A DNA stretch of 64,000 nt from Bacteroidia bacterium (GCA_030427865.1 JAUICK010000005.1:62001-126000); one strand, 5' to 3'; numbered from the stretch's first letter, positions 9,543 through 18,981 are shown. Made by a program: numbers and translations. The notes: generated from the sequence alone by a model not told the origin.

Positions 9543-10331
9543 CTATCTTGTAATTGTACCTGCAGTACCAAAAAAACCATTTCCGTTTAAATATGGAGCA
9601 TCTGCTGTTACATGATAATGATATATTCCGTTAGGAAAATCTGCTGTAGCAGAAGTATGACCATGAAAATCATCTAAATCAGAAGAAATTAATGTAGATC
9701 CATTTTCTTCTGGTCCATAAACAGGAAAACCATCTGCCAACAACCCTAAAAATGCACTTTTACTAAATTGCGTGGTTAAATAAGTAGGTTCTATATGATA
9801 ATGGTACAAAGTTCCTGCTGGATGTCCTAACCATTGATCAAAAGAATTAATTTCATTGGTTAAATCTGCTCCTCCTGCAGCATATTGATTAAAAAATACA
9901 ACTCCATTTCTTGACAAACCTATTGGTCCCATAGGCGTAGCACTTTTATTTGTTGCTTCTTTTGGGTTTAAGGTAATTGTAAATGTAATATTTTGTTCGT
10001 CAATAGAATTGGGGTTCTGTCTCCAATTTGGATTTGCTCCATTATATGCTTCATACAAAGAATGCGATGTATCCCAATAAGGGCTTGTATGGTTAGGAGT
10101 TCCTTTAGTAGTAAAAGTTACTGTATTTCCGTTTACAGAATATGTAACACCATCTACGTTATCGTAATAAGATAATATTGGTGTAATGTCATAAGATGTT
10201 GATATCGGGTTTGTATTGTCTATTTCATCAATGTCTTCTTCTGTAATTGTTGTTGAAGAACTGCAGAAACTTAGTAATACAGACATAAATAATATTAATG
10301 TAGCTAATTTTGTGAATTGATATTTTTCCAT
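9543..10331 (-). CDS. YHYH-domain exported protein
   Basis: A 262-residue secreted protein or lipoprotein (N-terminus with SFCSSS, Cys near 23). It carries the motif that names the YHYH family twice: GTLYHYHIEPTYL and GIYHYHVTADAPYLNG, with additional His residues in DDFHGHTSA. The family occurs in marine bacteria and is uncharacterised; the paired Tyr-His clusters look suited to metal binding, which is my inference. It is the first gene of the operon with the MORN and SCO proteins, so copper is a reasonable candidate ligand. Confidence 0.85.
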   Translation of the reverse strand: MEKYQFTKLATLILFMSVLLSFCSSSTTITEEDIDEIDNTNPISTSYDITPILSYYDNVDGVTYSVNGNTVTFTTKGTPNHTSPYWDTSHSLYEAYNGANPNWRQNPNSIDEQNITFTITLNPKEATNKSATPMGPIGLSRNGVVFFNQYAAGGADLTNEINSFDQWLGHPAGTLYHYHIEPTYLTTQFSKSAFLGLLADGFPVYGPEENGSTLISSDLDDFHGHTSATADFPNGIYHYHVTADAPYLNGNGFFGTAGTITR

Positions 10332-10446
10332 CTTATTTGAGTTTAGTTTTAATTTAGACCTAACAAAATGTAAATAGTTTATTTTTATTAAAAAAAACCA
10401 GATAAACTTTGCATTTACCTGGCATCAAATTGAGTTAGGGATAAAA

Positions 10447-11133
10447 TTATTCTTTTTCAAATAATACTTTGTGTATTAAACCTGCTATAATTGCTCCTGC
10501 TATAGGCGCAACCCAAAACAACCAAGATTGTGTTAGATATTCTCCGCCAGCAAAAATTGCTTGACTCATAGAACGCGCAGGATTTACAGATGTATTTGTA
10601 ATTGGAATACTAATTAAATGTATTAAGGTTAAACCTAAACCGATTGCAATTGGCGCAAAACCTTTAGGTGCTCTATCGTTTGTACTTCCTAAAATAATTA
10701 GCAAAAAGAACATTGTTAATAAGAATTCTGCAATAAAAGCAGCTTGCATAGAGTATCTATCTGGAGAAAGTTCTCCATAACCATTTGCAGCAAAACCACC
10801 AATAGATTCAAACCCTGATTTTCCAGAAACAATAACATACAAAGCAGCAGCAGCTAAAATGGCACCTATTAATTGAGAAATAATGTAAGGAATTAATTCT
10901 CTAACAGAAAATTTACCTCCAGCCCAAAGCCCAAAAGAAACTGCCGGATTAAAATGCCCACCAGAAATATGACCAACAGCATATGCCATTGTTAATACTG
11001 TTAAACCAAAAGCCAAAGAAACGCCAACAAAACCAATACCTAATTCTGGAAATCCGGCAGCAAAAATTGCGCTACCACATCCTCCAAAAACTAACCAAAA
11101 AGTTCCGAATAATTCAGCAAAATATTTTTTCAT
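10447..11133 (-). CDS. aqpZ: Aquaporin Z-like water channel
   Basis: MIP-family channel of 228 residues with six membrane helices and the two pore half-helices: HFNPAVSFG (NPA at about 62-64) and TSVNPARSM. The Arg after the second NPA and the narrow sequence around it fit an orthodox water channel rather than a glycerol facilitator. It sits in the inner membrane and equilibrates water during osmotic change. It is monocistronic and divergent from the small Cys-rich protein gene. The start gives [13 protein letters not shown], typical of AqpZ. Confidence 0.92.
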   Translation of the reverse strand: MKKYFAELFGTFWLVFGGCGSAIFAAGFPELGIGFVGVSLAFGLTVLTMAYAVGHISGGHFNPAVSFGLWAGGKFSVRELIPYIISQLIGAILAAAALYVIVSGKSGFESIGGFAANGYGELSPDRYSMQAAFIAEFLLTMFFLLIILGSTNDRAPKGFAPIAIGLGLTLIHLISIPITNTSVNPARSMSQAIFAGGEYLTQSWLFWVAPIAGAIIAGLIHKVLFEKE

Positions 11134-11250
11134 AATAAAAGTGTTTTAGTTGATTAATATTAGTTGATATCTATTTTTAGACACTTAAAAATATTAAAAG
11201 TCACAAACTAAAAAATTACAGCGATTTTTTAAGTTGACAATTAGATTACG

Positions 11251-11258
11251 TATCTTTG
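11251..11258 (+). promoter_or_regulatory. Bacteroidota -7 box before the Cys-rich mini gene
   Basis: TATCTTTG matches TAnnTTTG and lies 17 bases before the ATG at 11276. A TTG at 11234 could serve as the -33 element but the spacing of 14 bases is short. Confidence 0.55.
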
Positions 11259-11275
11259 TGGTACAATTATTTTTT

Positions 11276-11479
11276 ATGAAATTATTACTTTTAACTTTAG
11301 GTTTATTAGCACTTGGTGTTGCAGGAATTGCAATTAAAATTTGGGCAAAAAAAGACGGTAAATTTGCAGGAACCTGCGCCAGCCAAAACCCAATGTTAAA
11401 TGAAACTGGGGAATCTTGTGGTTTTTGCGGAAAAACACCAGATCAGTTTGATTCTTGTACAGAACCTCAACACAAATAA
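11276..11479 (+). CDS. Small Cys-rich single-pass membrane protein
   Basis: A 67-residue protein with an N-terminal hydrophobic helix (LLLLTLGLLALGVAGIAI), a basic stretch KIWAKKDGK, and then four cysteines in GTCASQ, GESCGFCGK and FDSCTE. The basic residues after the helix suggest the Cys-rich tail is cytoplasmic, where it could hold a metal ion. I chose the ATG at 11276 over a TTG at 11234 because the promoter box lies between them. It begins a run of genes with the glycosyltransferase and sigma factor. Function unknown. Confidence 0.7.
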   Translation: MKLLLLTLGLLALGVAGIAIKIWAKKDGKFAGTCASQNPMLNETGESCGFCGKTPDQFDSCTEPQHK

Positions 11480-11492
11480 TCTTTCTTTTTAA

Positions 11493-12596
11493 ATGATTTT
11501 ATCTGTATTCTTCTACGTTTTTGTAGTATTTACAGCAATCCAAATTATTTACTATTTAGCATTTTCTTCTTTTTTGTTTGATGACCAAAAAAACAAAAGA
11601 AAAAAAACAGAAATTCCTATTTCAGTTATTATTTGCGCTAAGAATGAAGCTGATAATTTGCAGAAATTTCTTCCATCAATCATCAATCAAAAATACACAG
11701 ATTTTGAGATTGTTTTGATAAACGATGCTTCTTCTGATACAACTTCAGCTGTAATGCAATCTTTTAAAAAAGCACATCAAAATATCAAAATTATTGATGT
11801 CGAAAATATTGAAGCTTTTTGGGGGAACAAAAAATATGCGCTTACTTTGGGCATAAAAGCAGCAACGCATCAACATTTACTATTTACAGACGCAGATTGC
11901 AAGCCTGTTTCTAAACATTGGATTTCAGAAATGAGTCAATATTTTTCTGATGAAAAAACCATAATTTTAGGCTATGGAAAATACAAAAAAGAAAAACCTT
12001 TAGTTAATATATTTGTCCGTTTTGAAACCTTGTTAACTGCTATTCAGTATTTTAGTTATGCAAAATTAGGTTCTCCTTATATGGCTGTTGGGCGTAATTT
12101 AGCGTATCATAAAGATGAGTTTTTTAATGTAAAAGGATTTATCAACCATATTCATATTAGATCTGGTGATGATGATTTATTCATTCAAGATGCAGCTATA
12201 AAAGAGAATACTACAATTTGCACATCAGAAAATAGTTTTACAGAATCTAATGCCCCAAAGTCTTTTACAGCTTGGTTTCGTCAAAAAAGACGGCATATTT
12301 CTACTGCCAATCACTATAAGTTAAAACATCAATTCTTTCTATCATTATTTTTTGTCTCTAAAGTATTTTTTTATGTTTTAGCTTCTGCCCTATTTTTCTT
12401 TTGTTCTTGGAAAATTCTATTACCTTTTGTACTGGGTTATTTCTTTATACAATACCTTGTTGTTGGTTTTGCGGCAAAAAAATTAAGAGAATCTCAAATT
12501 ATTTATTTTTTACCTTTTTTAGAAATAGGTTTGTTAGTATTTCAATTTTCAATTTTTATTACTAATTTGTGGTCAAAACCAAATCATTGGAAATAG
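11493..12596 (+). CDS. Membrane glycosyltransferase, family 2
   Basis: A 367-residue inner-membrane protein. One helix at the N-terminus is followed by a GT-A domain: ISVIICAKNEADNL for nucleotide binding, INDASSD, and the DxD-type FTDADCKP. A later SGDDDLFIQ and the QKRRH element correspond to the ED/DD and Q-x-x-R-W motifs of processive or lipid-linked GT2 enzymes. The last 100 residues form three to four membrane helices. It probably makes a cell-surface glycan or glycolipid; donor and acceptor cannot be predicted. Its 3' end overlaps the sigma factor gene. Confidence 0.85.
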   Translation: MILSVFFYVFVVFTAIQIIYYLAFSSFLFDDQKNKRKKTEIPISVIICAKNEADNLQKFLPSIINQKYTDFEIVLINDASSDTTSAVMQSFKKAHQNIKIIDVENIEAFWGNKKYALTLGIKAATHQHLLFTDADCKPVSKHWISEMSQYFSDEKTIILGYGKYKKEKPLVNIFVRFETLLTAIQYFSYAKLGSPYMAVGRNLAYHKDEFFNVKGFINHIHIRSGDDDLFIQDAAIKENTTICTSENSFTESNAPKSFTAWFRQKRRHISTANHYKLKHQFFLSLFFVSKVFFYVLASALFFFCSWKILLPFVLGYFFIQYLVVGFAAKKLRESQIIYFLPFLEIGLLVFQFSIFITNLWSKPNHWK

Positions 12597-13150
12597 AAAG
12601 AAAAAAACTTGAAATTGAAATTTCTAAAGCTAAAAGTGGCAATCAATCTGCTTTCAGTTTCTTATTAGATACATTTTGGGGAGACGTTTATAACTATCAA
12701 CTAAAACGTACTAAGAACGAAAATGATGCAGAAGATATTACCATTAGAACATTTTCTAAAGCTTTTGATAAAATAAAAACTTACGACGACAATTATGTTT
12801 TTAAAACTTGGTTAATTACTATTTCTAAAAATTTACACATCGATTTATTGCGTAAAAAAAATATCTCTATTACTACAGACACTTCTAAAGAACAAGAAAA
12901 TAGTGCATACTTAGTGGTAGATGAAAACCCTACTCCTGAAGATAAAATTATTACTGAACAAAATTTAGCAAAATTGCTAAAAGACATCAAACAATTAAAA
13001 CCTAAATACCAAGAAATTATTCAGTTACGGTATTTTCAAGAACTGAGTTATAAAGAAATTTCTGAAGAAATTAATGAATCTATGAACAACGTAAAAGTAA
13101 AGTTGTTACGCGCTAAAAAGCTGTTGGCAGAAATTATTAAGAAATCTTAA
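12569..13150 (+). CDS. RNA polymerase sigma factor, ECF type
   Basis: A sigma-70-family factor of about 193 residues with region 2 (DAEDITIRTFSKAFDKIKTY, FKTWLITISKNLHIDLLRKK) and region 4 (LKPKYQEIIQLRYFQELSYKEISEEI) but no region 1 or 3. The start is uncertain: GTG at 12569 overlaps the glycosyltransferase by 28 bases, while a TTG at 12587 would overlap by 10. The overlap implies co-transcription with that gene. No anti-sigma gene is adjacent, so its trigger is unknown. The Nramp-like gene starts 1 base after its stop. Confidence 0.88.
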   Translation: MVKTKSLEIERKKLEIEISKAKSGNQSAFSFLLDTFWGDVYNYQLKRTKNENDAEDITIRTFSKAFDKIKTYDDNYVFKTWLITISKNLHIDLLRKKNISITTDTSKEQENSAYLVVDENPTPEDKIITEQNLAKLLKDIKQLKPKYQEIIQLRYFQELSYKEISEEINESMNNVKVKLLRAKKLLAEIIKKS

Positions 13151-13151
13151 A

Positions 13152-14372
13152 ATGAAGAAATCATTCTTACAGTCTTTAGGTCCGGGTTTATTATTTGCAG
13201 GTGCAGCTATTGGAGTTTCGCATTTGGTACAATCTACGAGAGCTGGAGCAGAGTTTGGTTTTGGCTTAATTTGGGCGTTATTGTTAGTGCATTTATTTAA
13301 GTATCCTTTTTTTCAATTTGGTCCACGTTATGCAGCTGCAACAGGAGAAACCTTGTTAGATGGTTACAGAAAATTAGGAAAAGGAGTTTTAATTGCATAT
13401 TACATTTTAAATTTTGCCACAATGTTTACCATTCAAGCTGCTGTTACAATTGTTACAGCTGGTTTAGCTTCTCAGCTTTTTGGCTTTACAAATGATTTAG
13501 TTTTATGGTCTACCATGCTAATGTTTATCAGTTTACTTTTTTTAGTGATAGGAAAATATAAACTGTTAGACAACTTAATGAAATACATTATTTTAATTCT
13601 AACTATAAGTACAATTATAGCAGTTTCTGTAGCCATATTTAGTACCAAAGAAGCATTTGATGTTACACAAATTATACCTTCTGGAGCAGTAGAACTTACT
13701 TTTTTAATTGCCTTTTTAGGTTGGATGCCTGCACCTTTAGACATTTCTATTTGGCACTCTATTTGGTCAGTAGAAAAAGATAAAACCACTGTTATAAAAA
13801 CCAAATCAAAAGATGCTATTTTTGATTTTAATGTAGGTTATATTGGCACACTTTTCTTAGGCATCTGTTTTGTACTTTTAGGTGCCTTAGTAATGTATAA
13901 TTCAGGAGAAACATTTTCTAATAAAGGTGGAGTTTTTGCACAACAACTTATTAATTTATACACCAAAAATTTAGGAGAATTTTCGCATATTTTTATTGCA
14001 ATTGCTGCATTTACAACAATGTTTAGTACAACAATAACAACAATGGATGCTTCACCAAGAGCAATGAACAGAACAACAAAACTATTATGGAGTAAAGAAC
14101 TTAGGTTTGGGTATTGGTTTTGGATTATATTTCTTTTTGCAGGTACTTTTCTTATCTTAAAATACTTTATGGATAACATGGGAGTATTGGTTAAAATAGC
14201 TACAATCTTATCCTTTTTAACAGCTCCATTTTATGCGATTTTAAATTATAAACTCATTACAGGTAAACACACTCCAGAAAAAGATAGGCCAGAAATTTAT
14301 TTACGCATTTTAAGTATTGTAGGAATTGTGTTTTTAATAGGGTTTAGCATTTGGTTTTTAACAAGTATTTAA
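13152..14372 (+). CDS. Nramp-family transporter lacking the DPGN and MPH motifs
   Basis: A 406-residue, roughly 11-helix inner-membrane protein whose N-terminus LGPGLLFAGAAIGVSHLVQ aligns with helix 1 of Nramp metal transporters. Where canonical Nramp has DPGN it has GVSH, and in helix 6 GWMPAPLD replaces the MPH motif. The Asp and Asn that coordinate Mn or Fe are thus missing, so the substrate may not be a standard divalent metal. Helix 6 and the surrounding fold are otherwise recognisable. It follows the sigma gene by 1 base and precedes lipA; lipA has its own promoter box. Confidence 0.8.
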   Translation: MKKSFLQSLGPGLLFAGAAIGVSHLVQSTRAGAEFGFGLIWALLLVHLFKYPFFQFGPRYAAATGETLLDGYRKLGKGVLIAYYILNFATMFTIQAAVTIVTAGLASQLFGFTNDLVLWSTMLMFISLLFLVIGKYKLLDNLMKYIILILTISTIIAVSVAIFSTKEAFDVTQIIPSGAVELTFLIAFLGWMPAPLDISIWHSIWSVEKDKTTVIKTKSKDAIFDFNVGYIGTLFLGICFVLLGALVMYNSGETFSNKGGVFAQQLINLYTKNLGEFSHIFIAIAAFTTMFSTTITTMDASPRAMNRTTKLLWSKELRFGYWFWIIFLFAGTFLILKYFMDNMGVLVKIATILSFLTAPFYAILNYKLITGKHTPEKDRPEIYLRILSIVGIVFLIGFSIWFLTSI

Positions 14373-14384
14373 AAGTTTCCTTTG

Positions 14385-14392
14385 TATCTTTG
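14385..14392 (+). promoter_or_regulatory. Bacteroidota -7 box for lipA
   Basis: TATCTTTG matches TAnnTTTG exactly and ends 21 bases before the lipA ATG. It lies just after the Nramp-like stop, so lipA can be transcribed alone. Confidence 0.6.
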
Positions 14393-14413
14393 CACTTTAA
14401 AATTTGATAGAAA

Positions 14414-15283
14414 ATGGCGATAGATTCAGTAATCTTACCAGAAAGACCCAAAAAACCAAAATGGTTACGCGTAAAATTGCCTGTTGGTAAAAAATATACA
14501 GAACTTAGAGGTTTAGTAGATAAGTATAAATTAAATACTATTTGCACAAGCGGAAGTTGCCCAAATATGGGTGAATGTTGGGGAGAAGGAACTGCAACTT
14601 TTATGATTCTTGGAAATATTTGTACGCGTTCTTGTGGATTTTGTGGTGTAAAAACAGGAAGACCAGAAACTGTAGAGTGGGATGAGCCTGAAAAAGTAGC
14701 GCGTTCTATAAAAATTATGAGCATTAAACACGCAGTAATTACTTCTGTAGATAGAGACGATTTAAAAGATGGTGGTTCTATTATTTGGGCAGAAACTGTA
14801 GAGGCAATTCGTAGAGCAAATCCAACAACAACTTTAGAGACTTTAATTCCAGATTTTCAAGGAAATACCAAACAAATAGATAGAATTATAGAAGTGCATC
14901 CAGAAGTAGTTTCTCATAACATGGAAACTGTTAGAAGATTAACAAGAGAAGTTCGTATACAAGCAAAATACGATAGAAGCTTAGGTGTTTTAAAATACTT
15001 AAAAGAAAACGGAATGCGAACCAAAACTGGTTTAATGTTAGGTTTGGGTGAAACCGAAGAAGAAGTTATACAAACCATGAAAGATTTACGTGCTGTAAAT
15101 TGCGATATCATTACAATTGGTCAATATTTACAACCTACAAAAAAACATTTGCCAGTAAAAGAATTTATTACACCAGAGCAATTTAAAAAATACGAAACTT
15201 TAGGATTAGAAATGGGCTTTATGTATGTAGAAAGCGGAGCTTTGGTACGCTCTTCTTATAAAGCGCATAAACATGCCATTTAG
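14414..15283 (+). CDS. lipA: Lipoyl synthase
   Basis: Radical SAM enzyme that inserts two sulfurs into the octanoyl chain on lipoyl domains of pyruvate and 2-oxoglutarate dehydrogenases and the glycine cleavage system. Both iron-sulfur clusters are visible: the auxiliary cluster Cys at about 44, 49 and 55 ([12 protein letters not shown]), and the radical SAM CxxxCxxC at about 70, 74 and 77 (CTRSCGFC). The C-terminal VRSSYKA carries the conserved RSSY that supplies the Ser ligand. At 289 residues it is full length. A strong hairpin terminator follows. Confidence 0.97.
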   Translation: MAIDSVILPERPKKPKWLRVKLPVGKKYTELRGLVDKYKLNTICTSGSCPNMGECWGEGTATFMILGNICTRSCGFCGVKTGRPETVEWDEPEKVARSIKIMSIKHAVITSVDRDDLKDGGSIIWAETVEAIRRANPTTTLETLIPDFQGNTKQIDRIIEVHPEVVSHNMETVRRLTREVRIQAKYDRSLGVLKYLKENGMRTKTGLMLGLGETEEEVIQTMKDLRAVNCDIITIGQYLQPTKKHLPVKEFITPEQFKKYETLGLEMGFMYVESGALVRSSYKAHKHAI

Positions 15284-15308
15284 ATTTTACAATTTAATTT
15301 ATCTAAAT

Positions 15309-15340
15309 AAAAACCACCTCATTTTTTAGAGGTGGTTTTT
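15309..15340. terminator. Bidirectional terminator between lipA and TPR lipoprotein
   Basis: Perfect 12-bp stem AAAAACCACCTC / GAGGTGGTTTTT with an 8-base loop. It has an A run on the left and a T run on the right, so it serves both convergent genes. The right arm overlaps the stop codon of the minus-strand gene. Confidence 0.9.
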
Positions 15341-16490
15341 ATTTACACCAACTTTTAAACTCTTTTGTTTTTGTAAAAGTTGGGAAACTTTCTTTTAAAT
15401 TTAATTTCAATTCTTCTTTGTTAGCTTCAAACTTAGAAATAAATATATCTAAAATTTCTATCGCTTCTTTATTTTTATTTGTGTTTATATATAAAGCTAA
15501 TAAGCTATCATAAGCATCAAAAAAATCTGGATACTCTTTATTTATAAATTTATACTTTTCGATTGCTTTTTTGTAATCTTTTTTCAAAAAGTAAATATTT
15601 GCTCTTAAAAAATTTAAAAAAGAATCTCCTTTTATATAAGCATCTAATTTATCAATAGCAAAAAGAGAATTCTTATATTCTTTTTTTAATAAGTAACTAT
15701 CTATAGATATTAAATATAAGCTCGGATCATTTGGAAATTTTTCTTCGTAATCTTTAATCGCTTTTTGGTAAGCTACTAAAGAAATATTACTTGAAGTAGA
15801 TATATTTACTAACTTATATATTTTTTGTTGTTTAGCTGTACTACTTAATGTTTGATAAATTTCATTAGCTTGCTTGTAGTTTCCAGAGGAATTAAGTAGC
15901 CTAATTTCTTTAAGTTTTTTAATATCTTTTACGAATCTAGTATTATCAATATTTTTTGTTAAAAAATTACTACCGTATAAAGCACTTTTATATATGGTTT
16001 TATAGGTATCACTCAAATTTTCTCCTGCCATAAAAATATACGTGTCTACAATTTTAGGCTGATTTTTAACCATCTGTATTAAATGATCGTGGTAATTAAT
16101 ACCTTCTGCACTAAAAAAACGAAATAAAAGATGGTACTCTTCCTTATCATCTTTGTATAACTTTACAAAATCGTAAATGGCTCCTTTGCTTTTTTCTGAT
16201 ATTAAAATTTCTCCAAAATTAAATTGTCTTGCAAAACCTAAATAAAATCCTTTATTAAATTCAAGTACTCTTTCTTTTGATGTTTTTATTAAAAATCGAT
16301 TTGCAAGTGCATATTTATCATACAATTTGTTTATCGCTTTTAGATCATCATTCATAAAACCATTGTTTAAATCTACTGCTATTCTCTCGATTTCGCTTTT
16401 ATCGATTTTTTTTCTTTCTAAGGTTTCTTTTTCACTGAGACAAGAGAGGAAAAAAAGTGTTAAAACCAAAACTACACTTTGCCTATTCAT
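15339..16490 (-). CDS. TPR-repeat lipoprotein
   Basis: A 383-residue lipoprotein with lipobox FLSC near residue 16. The middle part (about 45-190) is rich in charged and aromatic residues and not recognisable; the C-terminal 160 residues look like tetratricopeptide repeats (for example DPSLYLISIDSYLLKKEYKN, FLNFLRANIYFLKKDYKK, DAYDSLLALYINTNKNKEA). It would sit on the periplasmic face of a membrane and scaffold other proteins. It stands alone between two terminators. Function unknown. Confidence 0.7.
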   Translation of the reverse strand: MNRQSVVLVLTLFFLSCLSEKETLERKKIDKSEIERIAVDLNNGFMNDDLKAINKLYDKYALANRFLIKTSKERVLEFNKGFYLGFARQFNFGEILISEKSKGAIYDFVKLYKDDKEEYHLLFRFFSAEGINYHDHLIQMVKNQPKIVDTYIFMAGENLSDTYKTIYKSALYGSNFLTKNIDNTRFVKDIKKLKEIRLLNSSGNYKQANEIYQTLSSTAKQQKIYKLVNISTSSNISLVAYQKAIKDYEEKFPNDPSLYLISIDSYLLKKEYKNSLFAIDKLDAYIKGDSFLNFLRANIYFLKKDYKKAIEKYKFINKEYPDFFDAYDSLLALYINTNKNKEAIEILDIFISKFEANKEELKLNLKESFPTFTKTKEFKSWCK

Positions 16491-16502
16491 TATATATGGT
16501 AT

Positions 16503-16527
16503 AAAAAAAGCTCCTTACAGGAGCTTT
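16503..16527 (-). terminator. Terminator of pheT
   Basis: 8-bp stem AAAGCTCC / GGAGCTTT with a TTACA loop. Read on the minus strand it is followed by a T run (the A run at 16503-16509) and lies 5 bases past the pheT stop. Confidence 0.8.
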
Positions 16528-16531
16528 AGAA

Positions 16532-18958
16532 TTATCTTAAAACAGCATCTAAATTCTTTTCAAAAGATTGCTGTAATTTTTGCATTATTTTATCTATTTG
16601 CTTGTCTGCCAATGTTTTTGATTCGTCTTGCAATACAAAACTAACAGCATACGATTTTTTACCTTCGGGCAATTTATCGCCTTCATAAACATCAAACAAA
16701 TCTACTTCTTTTAATAATTTTTTTTCTGATTGAAATGCTAAATTATACACTTCTTTAAATTCAGTATTTACATCTAACAACAAAGCTAAATCTCTTTTTA
16801 CAGCAGGAAATTTTGGCAAATCAGATACTTTAATTCTCTTATTACCAACTAATTTTAAAATGGCATCCCAATTAAAATCGGCAAATAAAACTTCTTGTTT
16901 AATACCAAATTCTTTTAAAACAGAATGTTTTACCACTCCAATTTCAACTAATCTAATTTTTCCTAAACTTAGAGAAATTCCTTCTGAAAAAACATCTAAT
17001 TTAGTTGGTGAAGATTTGGCTTTATCAATTCCTAATCTATTTAACACTGAAGTAATTACACCTTTTAAATAGAAAAAATCTGATGCTTTATTAACAACAT
17101 TCCAAGTTTCTTTTGCTCTATTACCAGTTACAAAAAGAGTTAGATGCTTGTTCTCTTGGTATTTTTCGTTGTATTTATGATATGTTTTACCAAACTCATA
17201 AAATTGTAATGAGTTGTTCTTTCTATTGATATTGTAAGCAACAGATTCTAATCCACTAAACAATAAAGATTGACGCATTACTTTTAAATCGTTACTTAAC
17301 GGATTTAACATCACTACATTTGCTTCTTCGTCTATATTACCAGACAAATTAGAATATTCTGGTTTAGTTAATGAATTTGCCATAGTTTCGTTAAATCCTA
17401 AAGCACTTAGTTGATTGGCAACAATGTTTTCTATTTTAGTTTCTTTGTTTGAATCAAAAGATATTGAGGTGTTTAATTTATGAGAAAACTCTATGTTATT
17501 GTATCCATAAACTCTTAAAATTTCTTCGATAATGTCTGCCTCACGCTGAACATCAGTTCTATAAGAAGGAATTGTTAATCCTAAACCACCAGCAGTTTCA
17601 CTATTAATTTTTATTTCTAAAGAAGCTAAAATATTCTTAATTGTTTCTTTTGGTATTTCTTGACCAATTAAACGATAAGCATTTTCATAAGATAAAAATA
17701 CTTGGAAATCTTCTATTTTTTCTGGATAAAAATCAGAAATATCAGAGGCTAATTTACCTCCTGCATATTCTTCTATTAGCAGTGCAGCTCTTTTTAAAGC
17801 ATATTCTGTCATATTAATATCTATTCCGCGTTCAAAACGAAAAGAAGCATCAGTATTTAAAGCATGTCTTTTAGCTGTTTTTCTAATAGAAACAGGATTA
17901 AAATAAGCACTTTCTAAAAAGATTGAGGTTGTATTTTCTGTTACACCAGATTTTAATCCTCCAAAAACGCCACCAATACAAAGCGGATTAGCATCTGCAT
18001 CGCAAATCATTATATCTTCTGATGATAATTCTCTTTCTACTTCATCTAAGGTGGTAAACTTTGTGCCTTCTTTTAGAGTTTTTACTATAATCTTATTTCC
18101 TTTAATTTTCTGAGCATCAAAGGCGTGTAATGGTTGCCCCAATTCATGCAATACATAATTTGTAATGTCTACAATATTATTTTTAGGTGTTAACCCAATA
18201 GCTTTTAATCGATTTTGAATCCATTCTGGCGATTCTTTTACCTCAACATCGGTAATGGTAATTCCGCAATAACGAGGTACTAAATCTTTATCTTCTACTT
18301 CAACATCAAAACGAAGTCTACGTTCATCTACATGGAAATTACTTACTGAGGGAGAAATTAATTCTAATTTTACATCTTGCTGAATTAAACCTGCACGCAA
18401 ATCTCTTGCTACTCCAAAATGACTCATGGCATCAGATCTATTTGGCGTTAAGCCAATTTCGAAAACATAATCTGTTTCTATATTAAAAACTTCTGCTGCA
18501 GGAGTTCCAGCTTTTAGTTTTTTATCTAAAACCATAATACCATCATGACTTTTCCCAAGACCTAATTCATCTTCAGCGCAAATCATTCCATAGCTTTCTT
18601 CTCCTCTAATTTTTCCTTTTTTAATTTTAAAACCTTCGCCTTTATCATCGTATAAAATAGTTCCAATAGTGGCTACAGGCACTTTTTGTCCAGCAGCTAC
18701 ATTTGGTGCCCCACAAACAATTTGCACTGGTTTTTCATTGCCCAAATCTACGGTAGTAACTTTTAATCGATCTGCATTTGGATGTTGCTTACAAGTTAAA
18801 ACTTTACCAACAACAACACCTTCTAAACTTCCTTTTATAGATTCTTTAGTCTCAATTCCTTCAACTTCTAAACCTAAATCGGTTAACAATTCTCCTGTTT
18901 TAACAGGTTCCCAATCTACCTGTAAAAATTGTTGCAACCAATTGTAAGATATTTTCAT
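16532..18958 (-). CDS. pheT: Phenylalanine--tRNA ligase, beta subunit
   Basis: The 808-residue beta chain of the alpha2-beta2 phenylalanyl-tRNA synthetase. Domains in order: N-terminal segment, tRNA-binding OB fold at about 40-150 (VVVGKVLTCKQHPNADRLKVTTVDLG), B3/B4 editing domain (GLTPNRSDAMSHFGVARDL and later), B5 domain at about 400-470, core catalytic-like domain, and the ferredoxin-like anticodon-binding domain at the C-terminus (FPAVKRDLALLLD). Length is normal. The alpha subunit gene is not in the window. A TAAATTTG box precedes the start and a hairpin terminator follows the stop, so it is a single-gene unit. Confidence 0.96.
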   Translation of the reverse strand: MKISYNWLQQFLQVDWEPVKTGELLTDLGLEVEGIETKESIKGSLEGVVVGKVLTCKQHPNADRLKVTTVDLGNEKPVQIVCGAPNVAAGQKVPVATIGTILYDDKGEGFKIKKGKIRGEESYGMICAEDELGLGKSHDGIMVLDKKLKAGTPAAEVFNIETDYVFEIGLTPNRSDAMSHFGVARDLRAGLIQQDVKLELISPSVSNFHVDERRLRFDVEVEDKDLVPRYCGITITDVEVKESPEWIQNRLKAIGLTPKNNIVDITNYVLHELGQPLHAFDAQKIKGNKIIVKTLKEGTKFTTLDEVERELSSEDIMICDADANPLCIGGVFGGLKSGVTENTTSIFLESAYFNPVSIRKTAKRHALNTDASFRFERGIDINMTEYALKRAALLIEEYAGGKLASDISDFYPEKIEDFQVFLSYENAYRLIGQEIPKETIKNILASLEIKINSETAGGLGLTIPSYRTDVQREADIIEEILRVYGYNNIEFSHKLNTSISFDSNKETKIENIVANQLSALGFNETMANSLTKPEYSNLSGNIDEEANVVMLNPLSNDLKVMRQSLLFSGLESVAYNINRKNNSLQFYEFGKTYHKYNEKYQENKHLTLFVTGNRAKETWNVVNKASDFFYLKGVITSVLNRLGIDKAKSSPTKLDVFSEGISLSLGKIRLVEIGVVKHSVLKEFGIKQEVLFADFNWDAILKLVGNKRIKVSDLPKFPAVKRDLALLLDVNTEFKEVYNLAFQSEKKLLKEVDLFDVYEGDKLPEGKKSYAVSFVLQDESKTLADKQIDKIMQKLQQSFEKNLDAVLR

Positions 18959-18981
18959 ATTTTTTTCGGGTTTGTTAGCCG

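Noticed and set aside
11234..11275. TTG start 14 codons before the Cys-rich mini protein
   Set aside because: A TATCTTTG promoter box lies between it and the ATG at 11276, so transcripts probably start after the TTG.
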